Assembly (NCBI GenBank): GCA_038207745.1
Contig: JBBQZL010000159.1
Span: forward strand, 1 to 6,198
Direction of reading: 5' to 3'
DNA length: 6,198 bases
DNA from: JBBQZL01 sp038207745
Lineage (GTDB): Bacteria > Actinomycetota > Thermoleophilia > Solirubrobacterales > 70-9
Made by a program: the position numbers and the translations under genes. Below the pieces are notes generated by a model. That model had not been told where the DNA came from. It did not search any database and saw only the letters and a list, made by a program, of their open reading frames with translations. This document shows, piece after piece, positions 1 through 5,422 of this stretch. Position 1 is the first letter of the stretch; every line of letters starts with the position of its first letter.

Positions 1-2
1 TT

Positions 3-593
3 CCCGGCAAGGACATCTTCATCGCGCTCGATCCCGCGGCCAGCGAGATCTACGAGGGCGGGGCCTACGATCTGGCTCATGAAAACCGTTCGTTGTCGGC
101 GGCGGAGCTGGCCGGCTACTGGGCCGACAAGCTCGATCGCTACCCGATCGTCTCGCTCGAGGATGGGATGGACGAGGAGGACTGGGACGGCTGGAAGGTG
201 CTGACCGACCGTATCGGCGACCGGATCCAGCTTGTCGGAGACGACAACTTCGTGACCAACCCGGAGCGCCTCTCCCGCGGGATCGAGATGGGAGTCGCCA
301 ACTCGATCCTTGTCAAGCTCAATCAGATCGGCACGCTTTCCGAGACTCTCGAGACGATCCGGATGGCTCGAGATGCGGGATACTCAACCGTGATCTCCCA
401 CCGCTCCGGCGTGACCGAGGACACGACGATCGCCGACCTCGCAGTCGGCACCGGCGCAGGGCAGATCAAGACGGGTGCACCTTCCCGCTCGGACCGGGTT
501 GCCAAGTACAACCGGCTGCTCAGGATCGAGGAGGAACTCGGCTCTGCCGCAAACTATCCGGGGCTGCAGGCCTTCGTCCAGGGGGTCGGTTAG
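3..593 (+). CDS. eno: Enolase (phosphopyruvate hydratase), C-terminal part; 5' end outside window
   Basis: Enolase interconverts 2-phosphoglycerate and phosphoenolpyruvate in glycolysis, as a Mg-dependent cytosolic enzyme. The frame is open from the window edge, so the N-terminal domain and start codon are missing; about 196 codons of the C-terminal TIM-barrel domain remain. Family landmarks appear in order: ALDPAASE (metal-binding Asp, about codon 10), SLEDGMDEEDWDGW (metal-ligand Glu, about codon 53), VGDDNFVTN (Asp, about codons 80-81), LVKLNQIGT (catalytic Lys, about codon 105), SHRSG (about codons 133-136) and GQIKTGAPSRSDRVAKYN (Lys of the active site, about codon 156). No key residue is missing and the C-terminus has normal length. 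A TTG at 93 is an internal codon and not the start. The FtsB-like gene follows after 36 nt in the same direction, the usual actinobacterial pairing, so the two are probably co-transcribed. Confidence 0.98.
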   Translation, partial: PGKDIFIALDPAASEIYEGGAYDLAHENRSLSAAELAGYWADKLDRYPIVSLEDGMDEEDWDGWKVLTDRIGDRIQLVGDDNFVTNPERLSRGIEMGVANSILVKLNQIGTLSETLETIRMARDAGYSTVISHRSGVTEDTTIADLAVGTGAGQIKTGAPSRSDRVAKYNRLLRIEEELGSAANYPGLQAFVQGVG

Positions 594-629
594 TGGAGGC
601 ATCCGCCCCGCGGCCGCGAATGGTCCGGT

Positions 630-995
630 ATGGCGGCTCATACCCACGCATCGCGCGCTCGGACCGGGCCGCGCCGCCGGCCTGCCGCGCGACCCAACGG
701 CCCTCGCTCCGGTGCGAGCAGAATCAGGTGGGATCGACTGGGCCGGATCGCCCTGACCCTGGTTCTCGCGGTCATCGCGATCTCGTACTTCAGACCGGTG
801 CTCAATCTGGTCACCACATACAGGGGCAGCGGATCAGCCCAGACGGATCTGCGATCGCTGGAGCGCGAGAGCAATCAGCTGAAGCGACGTCTGAGTGCGG
901 CCGGCGACCCGGTCGTGCTCGAGCGCGAGGCACGCCGGCAGGGTCTCGTCGTCCCGGACGAGAGGCCCTACGTAATCCACGGACTCAGCGGCTGA
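630..995 (+). CDS. FtsB/DivIC-family septum formation initiator, single-pass membrane protein
   Basis: This 121-residue protein has the FtsB/DivIC layout: a basic, proline/arginine-rich cytoplasmic N-terminus (residues 1-36), one membrane segment (about 37-54, LGRIALTLVLAVIAISYF), then a short extracytoplasmic coiled coil (about 71-91, rich in L/E/R/Q) and the conserved tail DPVVLEREARRQGLVVPDE. FtsB/DivIC proteins bind FtsL and FtsQ/DivIB and regulate septal peptidoglycan synthesis; that role is known for the family and inferred here. The ATG at 630 is the first start after the enolase stop, in the same frame. It has only a weak ribosome-binding site, so translation may depend partly on coupling or on co-transcription with eno 36 nt upstream. 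The long basic N-terminal extension is typical of actinobacterial members. Overlapping open frames at 475-756 and 593-1051 lack family features and are shadows. Confidence 0.93.
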   Translation: MAAHTHASRARTGPRRRPAARPNGPRSGASRIRWDRLGRIALTLVLAVIAISYFRPVLNLVTTYRGSGSAQTDLRSLERESNQLKRRLSAAGDPVVLEREARRQGLVVPDERPYVIHGLSG

Positions 996-1051
996 TCGCA
1001 GCACAACCGGGCTGCCGCAGGCCCGGCGGGAGAGGTCCCCAGACCACCTAG

Positions 1052-3208
1052 ATGGTCGATATCTCCGACTACATCGTTGACGTGATCGGCCTGGCGCTGT
1101 TGATCGGTCCGCTGGTCGCGGCTGCCGTCCGGGTCAGGGCACGCACCCTTCCAGGCTGGAGCGGGGCGCCCGCGCGACTGGTCGAGATCGTCCTTGTCGT
1201 CGGTGCGCTCCTCCTGATATCGGAGATCCTTGGCATATTCGGCCTTCTTCGTGAGTGGTCGCTGATCGCCGTTTCAGTGATCGCCGCCTCCTGCCTGATC
1301 GTGTTTGCGCGTTCCCCGGCCACGATCGGAGGCGAACCGGACGACCGGCCCAGCCCGGCCGCGCCTCGGGTGCCGAGGCTGGCGCTGCTGGTAGGGCTCG
1401 GTGTGGCAACGCTGGTCTTCTTCCAATGGGGCGTACAGACAAAGAACATCCTCGGATATGGGATAGCCAACTTCGACTCCGTCTGGTACCACATGCCGTT
1501 CTCGGCCTCGATGGCGCAGTCGGCCTCGACGATCGCGCTGCACCACAGCGACACCGTCTTCGTCAATTGGTTCTACCCGCAGAACTCGGAACTAGTCCAC
1601 GCGATCGGGATCATCTTCAGCGGCCGCGACACAATCTCGGTACTGATCAACCTTGGCTGGCTGGCCGTCGGACTCCTGGCGGCATGGTGCGTCGGCAGAC
1701 CCTATGGGCGCTCACCCCACACCCTCACCGCTGCTGCGATCGCCTTCGAGTGCCACACTCTGCTTGCCCGCGAGCCCGGGTCCGGGAAGAACGACATCAT
1801 GGCTGCAGCCCTGCTGCTCGCCTCGGTCGCGATCCTCGTCAATGCACGGGCCGCGAGTCGTGACGGCGATGGCTCCCGGACCTTCCTGGCGGGTGGATGG
1901 CCGATTGCCGCGGCCGGGTTGGCTGCCGGATTGGCTGCCGGGACAAAGGTGACTGTGCTCGCGCCGGTGGCCGTTCTGACGATCGGCGTGATCGTTGCGG
2001 CCCCGAGGGGATCACGAAGGCGGGCTGCCGCGCACTGGTCGATCCCGGTCCTTCTCGGCGGCGGATTCTGGTACCTGCGAAATCTGATCATGGTCGGCAA
2101 TCCGTTGCCCCAGCTTCTCCGGATCGGGCCGATCTCGCTCCCGGGCCCGGAGCGGCTCCAGACCGGGCGTCCCGATTTCGATGTTCTCCACTACCTGACC
2201 GATACGAACGTCTGGTCCGGCTACTTCTCTCCGGCGCTCCACTCCGCTTTCGGTCCCCTGTGGCCACTGATCCTGGTCGGCGCGGTTGCCGCGTCCGTGT
2301 TCGTGATCGTCCGCTCCAGCGACGTGGTCCTCGGGCTTGTCGGTGCAGTGGCCCTCGTCGGGATGCTGGCCTATCTCGTGACTCCGTTGAGTGCCGCGGG
2401 TGTGGAGGGTGCCCCGGTTGCCTTCGGGATCAACCTCCGCTTCGTGATCCCGTCTCTGGTTCTGGGGCTGGTTCTGATCCCCCTTGCTCCCGGTCTGCGA
2501 GGGGAGCGGGCCGGGTGGTGGGTGCTCGGGGTGCTCGCCGCGGTGATGGTCGTCACCAACCACTCGTGGGACGCCGTCCACTCCCAGCAGCGGCTCTTCG
2601 GGGCAGCTCTTGTCCTCCTCGTCGTGATTTGCCCCTTGGCGCTCTGCCGGCTCAGATCGGCAAACAAGCTTGCCCCCTCGATGTTCGCGGCAGGCATGGG
2701 TCTGCTCGCGCTCCTCGTCGTCGGGTTTGGCTATCCCGTTCAGCGCGACTACCTCGAGGTCCGCTACACCGATTTTGACCAGCTCGACATGCGCGACCCC
2801 TACCGATGGGCAAACGATGTCCATGATTCCCGGATCGGACTCGTCGGGTCCACGGCGGGCTTCTATGGCTACGGATTCTTCGGTCGTGATCTGTCCAACC
2901 GGGTCGAGTACCTGGGGCGGGAGGGAGCGGAGGGTGCGTTCAATGTGATCTCGGACTGCGCGGGCTTTCGTGCTGCCATCAATGATGCAGATCTCGACTA
3001 CCTGGTCACATCTCCGTTTCTCAACTTCACCGATGTTGGGAAGCCGATCACCTCACCCGAGGCTGGGTGGCTGGGCAGGCAGTCCGCTCTCGCCCCGATC
3101 CTGAGGCAGGGAGACATCACGGTCTGGCGTGTGAACCGGTCCCTTGATCCGGCCGGATGCTCTGGATTATCAGTTCCTGATCTTGCCGTCCCGGCCGACT
3201 CTGGGTAA
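1052..3208 (+). CDS. Polytopic membrane protein, probable GT-C-fold glycosyltransferase (GT39/ArnT-like)
   Basis: This 718-residue integral membrane protein has roughly a dozen hydrophobic helices over residues 8-565, followed by an extracytoplasmic-looking C-terminal region (about 570-718) ending in a conserved-looking W-R segment (DITVWRV). Features that recall GT-C glycosyltransferases, which use lipid-phosphate sugar donors, are an acidic first loop with FDSVWYHMPF (Asp142), NWFYPQNSELVHA (173-185), KNDIMAAALLLAS (246-258), GTKVT (297-301) and FWYLRNLIMVGNPLPQ (339-354), the last very typical of the family. The acceptor and donor cannot be read from sequence. The ATG at 1052 lies about 16 nt after a GGGAGAGG stretch, a long but usable spacing. 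It starts 56 nt after the FtsB-like gene with no visible terminator between, so it probably shares that operon and may act in envelope or wall-glycan assembly. An alternative is a membrane protein of the same fold without transferase activity. Confidence 0.85.
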   Translation: MVDISDYIVDVIGLALLIGPLVAAAVRVRARTLPGWSGAPARLVEIVLVVGALLLISEILGIFGLLREWSLIAVSVIAASCLIVFARSPATIGGEPDDRPSPAAPRVPRLALLVGLGVATLVFFQWGVQTKNILGYGIANFDSVWYHMPFSASMAQSASTIALHHSDTVFVNWFYPQNSELVHAIGIIFSGRDTISVLINLGWLAVGLLAAWCVGRPYGRSPHTLTAAAIAFECHTLLAREPGSGKNDIMAAALLLASVAILVNARAASRDGDGSRTFLAGGWPIAAAGLAAGLAAGTKVTVLAPVAVLTIGVIVAAPRGSRRRAAAHWSIPVLLGGGFWYLRNLIMVGNPLPQLLRIGPISLPGPERLQTGRPDFDVLHYLTDTNVWSGYFSPALHSAFGPLWPLILVGAVAASVFVIVRSSDVVLGLVGAVALVGMLAYLVTPLSAAGVEGAPVAFGINLRFVIPSLVLGLVLIPLAPGLRGERAGWWVLGVLAAVMVVTNHSWDAVHSQQRLFGAALVLLVVICPLALCRLRSANKLAPSMFAAGMGLLALLVVGFGYPVQRDYLEVRYTDFDQLDMRDPYRWANDVHDSRIGLVGSTAGFYGYGFFGRDLSNRVEYLGREGAEGAFNVISDCAGFRAAINDADLDYLVTSPFLNFTDVGKPITSPEAGWLGRQSALAPILRQGDITVWRVNRSLDPAGCSGLSVPDLAVPADSG

Positions 3209-3211
3209 GCT
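3183..3211 (+). promoter_or_regulatory. Possible sigma-70-type promoter for the hydrolase remnant
   Basis: TTGCCG (3183-3188) and TAAGCT (3206-3211) are separated by 17 bp and overlap the last codons and stop of the GT-C gene. Each hexamer matches the consensus only partly. If used, transcription would start near 3218, so the two hairpins at 3221-3263 would form the 5' leader of the signal-peptide frame at 3310. This is inferred from sequence only. Confidence 0.3.
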
Positions 3212-3220
3212 GGACGACCA

Positions 3221-3263
3221 AGGAACGCCTGTGTTCCTAAAGGGAGGGAGACCCGGAGTCTCC
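3221..3263 (+). promoter_or_regulatory. Two adjacent hairpins between the GT-C gene and the hydrolase remnant
   Basis: Two perfect 6-bp stems lie side by side: AGGAAC/GTTCCT (3221-3226 with 3233-3238, 6-nt loop) and GGAGAC/GTCTCC (3247-3252 with 3258-3263, 5-nt loop). Neither is followed by a T-tract, so they are poor classical terminators. They may form a structured 5' leader for the hydrolase frame or a rho-independent-like end for the upstream operon. I recognise no riboswitch family here. Confidence 0.4.
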
Positions 3264-3300
3264 GTCGTATCGGGACCTCGTGTCTGAACAGCCGGGAAAA

Positions 3301-3305
3301 GGGAG
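3301..3305 (+). promoter_or_regulatory. Shine-Dalgarno site of the hydrolase remnant
   Basis: GGGAG lies 4 nt before the ATG at 3310 that opens the signal peptide, inside a longer AAAAGGGAG purine run. A nearer ATG at 3306 opens only a three-codon frame (M-D-A-stop), so 3310 is the true start. The site is intact although the gene behind it is broken. Confidence 0.55.
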
Positions 3306-3309
3306 ATGG

Positions 3310-3943
3310 ATGCGTAAGTTGAGTCTGCTTGTCGCTGCGATTGCGGCGCTCGTGATCGTCCCCCCGGCAGGGGCCGCCATTCCAACCATTTTGACGGCGA
3401 GATGAGCTGCGTCGTCATTACCGGCGGCATCCGCCATTGCGGCGGTGGCGCCCCTCGATCCACGATCAACAGCTTTGACGGCACGCCGATCGACATCAAC
3501 GTCGTTCTACCTCCGGAACCCGCGTCAGGCCTGGATGGAAACTTCCCGATCGTGATGGAGTTCCATGGCTATGGTGGCAGCTAGGAAGGGCGTGGCAGCA
3601 AGGAAGGGCTGAACGGCCTCGACAAGTGGGCGACCCGTGGCTATGCCGGATTCAGCATGAGCACCCGTGGCTTCGGCCAGTCATGCTGCGGTCAGGCGTC
3701 TTGCGACGCAGACCCGGTGGAATGCAGAAGGGCCACCTGCACCTGATCGGCACCCGCACAGAGCCACGCGATGCGCAGACCTTTGCCGAGACGCTCGCCG
3801 ATGAAGGCGTGATCAACCCGAAGAAGATCGGCGTCACCGGCGCCTCTTACGGCGGCGGTCTCTCGATGACCCTTGCCGCACCATCCGTGGCCGACTTGGG
3901 CAGATACGCGGTGCGCGGGGCACCGACGTCCGTGCCCGCCAGG
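3310..3943 (+). pseudogene. Secreted alpha/beta hydrolase of CocE/NonD (S15-like) type, disrupted and 3'-truncated
   Basis: Three pieces in two changes of frame read as one protein. From 3310 a signal peptide runs MRKLSLLVAAIAALVIVPPA with a likely AGA-A cleavage, ending at a stop at 3403. The frame through 3402 gives SCVVITGGIRHC, then STINSFDGTPIDINVVLPP and the oxyanion-type FHGYGG (3561-3578). It meets a TAG at 3582, resumes with LDKWATRGYAGFSMSTRGFGQSC and ends near 3725. The third frame gives KGHLHLIGTRTEPRDAQTFA, then DEGVINPKKIGVTGASYGGG with the nucleophile Ser codon at 3845. One extra T in the run at 3389-3392 and one extra C near 3725 would restore the frame. Family-like sequence stops about 3880, so the rest of the catalytic domain (Asp, His) and the C-terminal domain are absent. 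Homologues are usually several hundred residues long. Family recognition is by motif; substrate is unknown. Sequencing error could explain the shifts but hardly the truncation. Confidence 0.85.
3574..3609 (+). repeat. 18-bp tandem duplication carrying the in-frame stop
   Basis: GTGGCAGCTAGGAAGGGC (3574-3591) is followed directly by GTGGCAGCAAGGAAGGGC (3592-3609). The copies differ at one base (T/A). In the hydrolase frame the second copy reads G-S-K-E-G, matching what the family has after the HGYGG segment, while the first copy turns the Lys AAG into TAG at 3582-3584. The duplication alone keeps the frame; the substitution is what stops translation. Confidence 0.92.
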
Positions 3944-3990
3944 TTCTTTGGCTGTTTATGCGTGTACTACACGTACAAACAGCCAAAGAA
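3944..3990. repeat. 47-nt near-perfect palindrome, function unknown
   Basis: The arms TTCTTTGGCTGTTT (3944-3957) and AAACAGCCAAAGAA (3977-3990) are perfect reverse complements over 14 bp. Pairing continues inward over 3958-3965 with 3969-3976, with one A-C mismatch and one G-T wobble, to a 3-nt ACT loop: 22 bp in all. The arms are AT-rich in a GC-rich setting. It sits just past the point where the hydrolase remnant ends, in a stretch (3881-4055) with no supportable gene. The arms lack an outward T-tract, so it is not an ordinary terminator. It might be a small mobile-element remnant, a recombination or protein-binding site, or a fold-back assembly artefact. Confidence 0.9.
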
Positions 3991-4043
3991 TCGCGGTGCG
4001 GGGGGAGTTGCGACGCAGGCGATGGCCGAGGGGGCGGCGAGGC

Positions 4044-4049
4044 TACGAT
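4044..4049 (+). promoter_or_regulatory. Possible -10 element of a leaderless promoter
   Basis: TACGAT fits the TANNNT form of actinobacterial -10 elements. It ends 6 nt before the ATG at 4056, the spacing expected if transcription starts at the start codon itself. There is no good -35 at the right distance, and a GAGG at 4039-4042 lies 13 nt upstream of the ATG, too far for a strong ribosome-binding site. Both points favour a leaderless reading, but it remains an inference. Confidence 0.35.
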
Positions 4050-4055
4050 GTCGCG

Positions 4056-4385
4056 ATGTCGTATCCGATCGAGAACGCGCTCTTCCAGTGGGAGGAGGGC
4101 TCGCGCCGCGTCGAAGGACTTCGCGGTGACGCCGTGGCGCGAAAAGAGGCCGAGCGGACAGTGGATGCAATCACGGTGGAACTTCGCCAGCGGATCGGCG
4201 CCAGCTTCAGAGCCGAGCAGCTTGCCGGGCTTTACTCGGAGGGCACGGACTGGTGTCTGGCGATCGCGGCAAGCGTTGCGCCGACCGGTGTCAGCGACCC
4301 GCAGTCATGTGCTGACGCGGCGTTTTGGCGCTACCTGAGGCGAGCCGGCAACTTCTCCGGTGGCCGCGTACACCTGGCGGACTAG
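4056..4385 (+). CDS. Hypothetical protein, 109 aa
   Basis: I do not recognise a named family. The protein begins MSYPIENALFQWEEG, continues with a charged, probably helical stretch (about residues 16-50, rich in R, E, A and V), then GASFRAEQLAGLYSEGTDW (about 50-68) and a C-terminal AAFWRYLRRAGNFSGGR segment. There is no signal peptide or membrane helix, so it is probably cytosolic. Third codon positions are strongly G/C in line with neighbouring genes, which supports real coding. The start at 4056 is chosen because the upstream 61 codons of the same open frame run through the palindrome and the hydrolase remnant and have a very different composition, rich in Pro, Arg and Cys. It converges on the minus-strand gene ending at 4455, with a small hairpin between. 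Two Trp-centred motifs would be good anchors for a profile search. Confidence 0.75.
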   Translation: MSYPIENALFQWEEGSRRVEGLRGDAVARKEAERTVDAITVELRQRIGASFRAEQLAGLYSEGTDWCLAIAASVAPTGVSDPQSCADAAFWRYLRRAGNFSGGRVHLAD

Positions 4386-4413
4386 CTGCTCTCGGACGTG
4401 CGTTCTCCCGGCA

Positions 4414-4434
4414 CCGGCTCCACTTGTGGACCGG
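4414..4434. terminator. Hairpin between convergent genes, possible bidirectional terminator
   Basis: CCGG-C-TCCAC-TT-GTGGA-CCGG forms a 9-bp stem with one bulged C and a 2-nt loop. It lies in the 69-nt gap between the stop of the 109-residue protein and the stop of the minus-strand charged protein, where both transcripts need to end. There is no T-tract on either side; GC-rich actinobacteria often use such hairpins without one. Confidence 0.45.
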
Positions 4435-4454
4435 GGACCGCGAAGAGGGGGTGG

Positions 4455-5099
4455 CTACTCGTCGTCTGAAGCGTCGTCGGCGCTACCTGCGCCATTGCCA
4501 TCACTGCTCGGCACCTCGCCGGCGCGGGTGATGATGATCTGATCGTTCTCGATCTTGACCACGACCTTCGACTGCCCAGCCCAATGCTCTGCGTAGATCG
4601 GGTCATCCTTGACAGCCGGGTCGAGCCAGAGGCCGTAGCCGTCTCGATCACCGTGGTCGAATGTTGCTTCAAGTTCGGAACGCTTGCGACCGCGACCGCC
4701 CCGGCGGCCTCGTCGGCGACGGCGACGTGGCCGTCCTTCGGACTCGTTGCCGTCTGACTCCTCGTCGTCCTCGTCGTCGGACTCCGTCGACTCCGGTGCG
4801 TTGGCCCGCTCTTCGGCGCGCTTTGCGTCCTCTTCAGCCTGTTTGGCCTCGTCGGCGATCCGTTTTGCCTCATCCTCGGCGGCGGCAGCCTCGATCTCGG
4901 CCTCGATCTCGTCGCGCAACTCATCATCGGAGGCGCCGTTCTCAGCGTCGCCACCCGGTGCGAGCTCATGCTGGCGGCGAAACTCGCGCAACTCCGAGGT
5001 ACTGACCTCGAGTTGGTGGGCAATCCAGGCATCAGTTCGTCCCTGGGCAACCCAGGCACGAATTTGATTGAACTGCGGACGCAGAGACTTACGGGCCAT
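4455..5099 (-). CDS. Charge-segregated protein with HTH-like N-terminus and arginine-rich block, 214 aa
   Basis: No named family is recognised. Residues 1-48 form a helical unit (RAWVAQGRTDAWIAHQLEVS then TSELREFRRQHEL) that reads like a small helix-turn-helix. Residues about 55-118 are a long acidic Ala/Glu/Asp stretch, partly coiled-coil-like, ending in a run of D, E and S. Residues 123-140 are the basic block RPRRRRRRGRRGGRGRKR. Residues about 141-195 look like a compact domain (YGLWLDPAVKDDPIYAEHW, then VVVKIENDQIIITRAGE), and the tail is acidic and probably disordered. Nucleic-acid binding is a reasonable inference from the HTH-like part and the RG-type block, but is unproven. The ATG at 5099 is preferred; a TTG at 5120 in the same frame has no ribosome-binding site. 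A TAGACT (-10-like, plus-strand 5110-5115) sits 10 nt upstream. The gene follows the small membrane protein by 75 nt and may be co-transcribed with it. Confidence 0.85.
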   Translation of the reverse strand: MARKSLRPQFNQIRAWVAQGRTDAWIAHQLEVSTSELREFRRQHELAPGGDAENGASDDELRDEIEAEIEAAAAEDEAKRIADEAKQAEEDAKRAEERANAPESTESDDEDDEESDGNESEGRPRRRRRRGRRGGRGRKRSELEATFDHGDRDGYGLWLDPAVKDDPIYAEHWAGQSKVVVKIENDQIIITRAGEVPSSDGNGAGSADDASDDE

Positions 5100-5109
5100 T
5101 CGGTGGTCG

Positions 5110-5115
5110 AGTCTA
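5110..5115 (-). promoter_or_regulatory. Possible -10 element just upstream of the charged protein
   Basis: On the minus strand TAGACT fits TANNNT and ends 10 nt before the ATG at 5099, which would give a very short leader of a few bases. No convincing -35 is seen. The lack of a Shine-Dalgarno site in front of this ATG makes a near-leaderless transcript plausible. Confidence 0.25.
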
Positions 5116-5127
5116 TTCAACGGAGGC

Positions 5128-5176
5128 GATCGGGGGATGCCGCCCGCCGGGGTGGGGCGGACTCACGGCACCGATC
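5128..5176 (-). promoter_or_regulatory. Intercistronic nested hairpin
   Basis: GATCGG (5128-5133) pairs with CCGATC (5171-5176), and inside it CCGCCC (5140-5145) pairs with GGGCGG (5155-5160) around a 9-nt loop. TGCCG (5138-5142) can instead pair with CGGCA (5166-5170), so two inner folds compete. The outer stem overlaps the stop codon of the small membrane protein. There is no T-tract. It may terminate or attenuate the upstream transcript, or mark an RNA processing site between two genes on the same strand. Confidence 0.5.
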
Positions 5177-5414
5177 AGGCCATCAACAATGCCAGCGACT
5201 CAAACATCGCGATGACGACCACGACAACTGTCAGTGATAGACACACGAGGAGTACGCCGAAGCGGACTTTGCCCTTCGTCTCGACCTTTGACTTGCGGCG
5301 TTCACGGGAGCGGTTTGCCGCTCGGCGCCGAAGTTGCGCACGGCGACGCCTCTCGAGGACCATTTCTTCCTCGAAAGCAACTTCAAACTGGTTGATGCTC
5401 TGTCGCATTCGCAT
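5175..5414 (-). CDS. Small basic membrane protein, 79 aa
   Basis: I recognise no named family. Residues 1-19 are mildly acidic (MRMRQSINQFEVAFEEEMV), residues 21-50 are very basic (ERRRRAQLRRRAANRSRERR then KSKVETKGK), and residues 52-70 form one clear membrane helix (FGVLLVCLSLTVVVVVIAM) followed by a short FESLALLMA tail. By the positive-inside rule the long N-terminus should face the cytosol, with the protein anchored by its C-terminal end. The ATG at 5414 is the first start; a second ATG at 5408 gives a protein two residues shorter, and neither has a strong ribosome-binding site. The gene is preceded by a promoter-like pair and a hairpin that fills the predicted leader, and is followed after 75 nt by the charged protein gene. 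Codon use and composition support true coding, with strong separation of charge along the chain. Confidence 0.75.
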   Translation of the reverse strand: MRMRQSINQFEVAFEEEMVLERRRRAQLRRRAANRSRERRKSKVETKGKVRFGVLLVCLSLTVVVVVIAMFESLALLMA

Positions 5415-5422
5415 AGTTCAGG

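Noticed and set aside
593..1051. Plus-strand frame of 152 codons overlapping the FtsB-like gene
   Set aside because: The FtsB-like frame has clear family features; this one is composed of R, G, P and S and ends at the GT-C start only by chance.
1069..1566. Minus-strand frame of 165 codons opposite the GT-C gene
   Set aside because: Rich in S, T, R and P without recognisable motifs, and explained as the shadow of the + strand coding pattern.
1917..1944. Short internal repeat TTGGCTGCCGG in the GT-C gene
   Set aside because: It encodes a GLAAGLAAG membrane-helix packing pattern in frame and is explained by the protein.
2012..2824. Long open frame on the minus strand (270 codons) opposite the GT-C gene
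   Set aside because: Its product is a low-complexity mix rich in E, H, R and P with no membrane or domain features, and it lies fully opposite a convincing gene. Long antisense frames are common in GC-rich DNA.
3944..3990. The palindrome as an intrinsic terminator
   Set aside because: The T-rich segment is in the 5' arm and the A-rich segment in the 3' arm on both strands, with no T-tract after the stem, which is opposite to the terminator layout.
3873..4055. N-terminal extension of the 109-residue protein
   Set aside because: These 61 codons cross the hydrolase remnant and the palindrome and give a Pro/Arg/Cys-rich sequence unlike the rest, so the start at 4056 is preferred.
3626..4129. 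A stand-alone 167-residue protein
   Set aside because: Only its middle (about 3725-3880) resembles the hydrolase family. Its beginning is out of frame with the homologous protein and its end runs through the palindrome, so it is a fragment of the pseudogene.
4382..5059. Alternative minus-strand frame of 225 codons over the charged protein gene
   Set aside because: Product is S/T/R/P-rich without structure, and starts inside the coding part of the better-supported frame.
4684..5067. Plus-strand Ser/Arg-rich frame of 127 codons
   Set aside because: The serine runs are the reverse complement of GA-rich codons for acidic residues in the minus-strand protein; no independent support.
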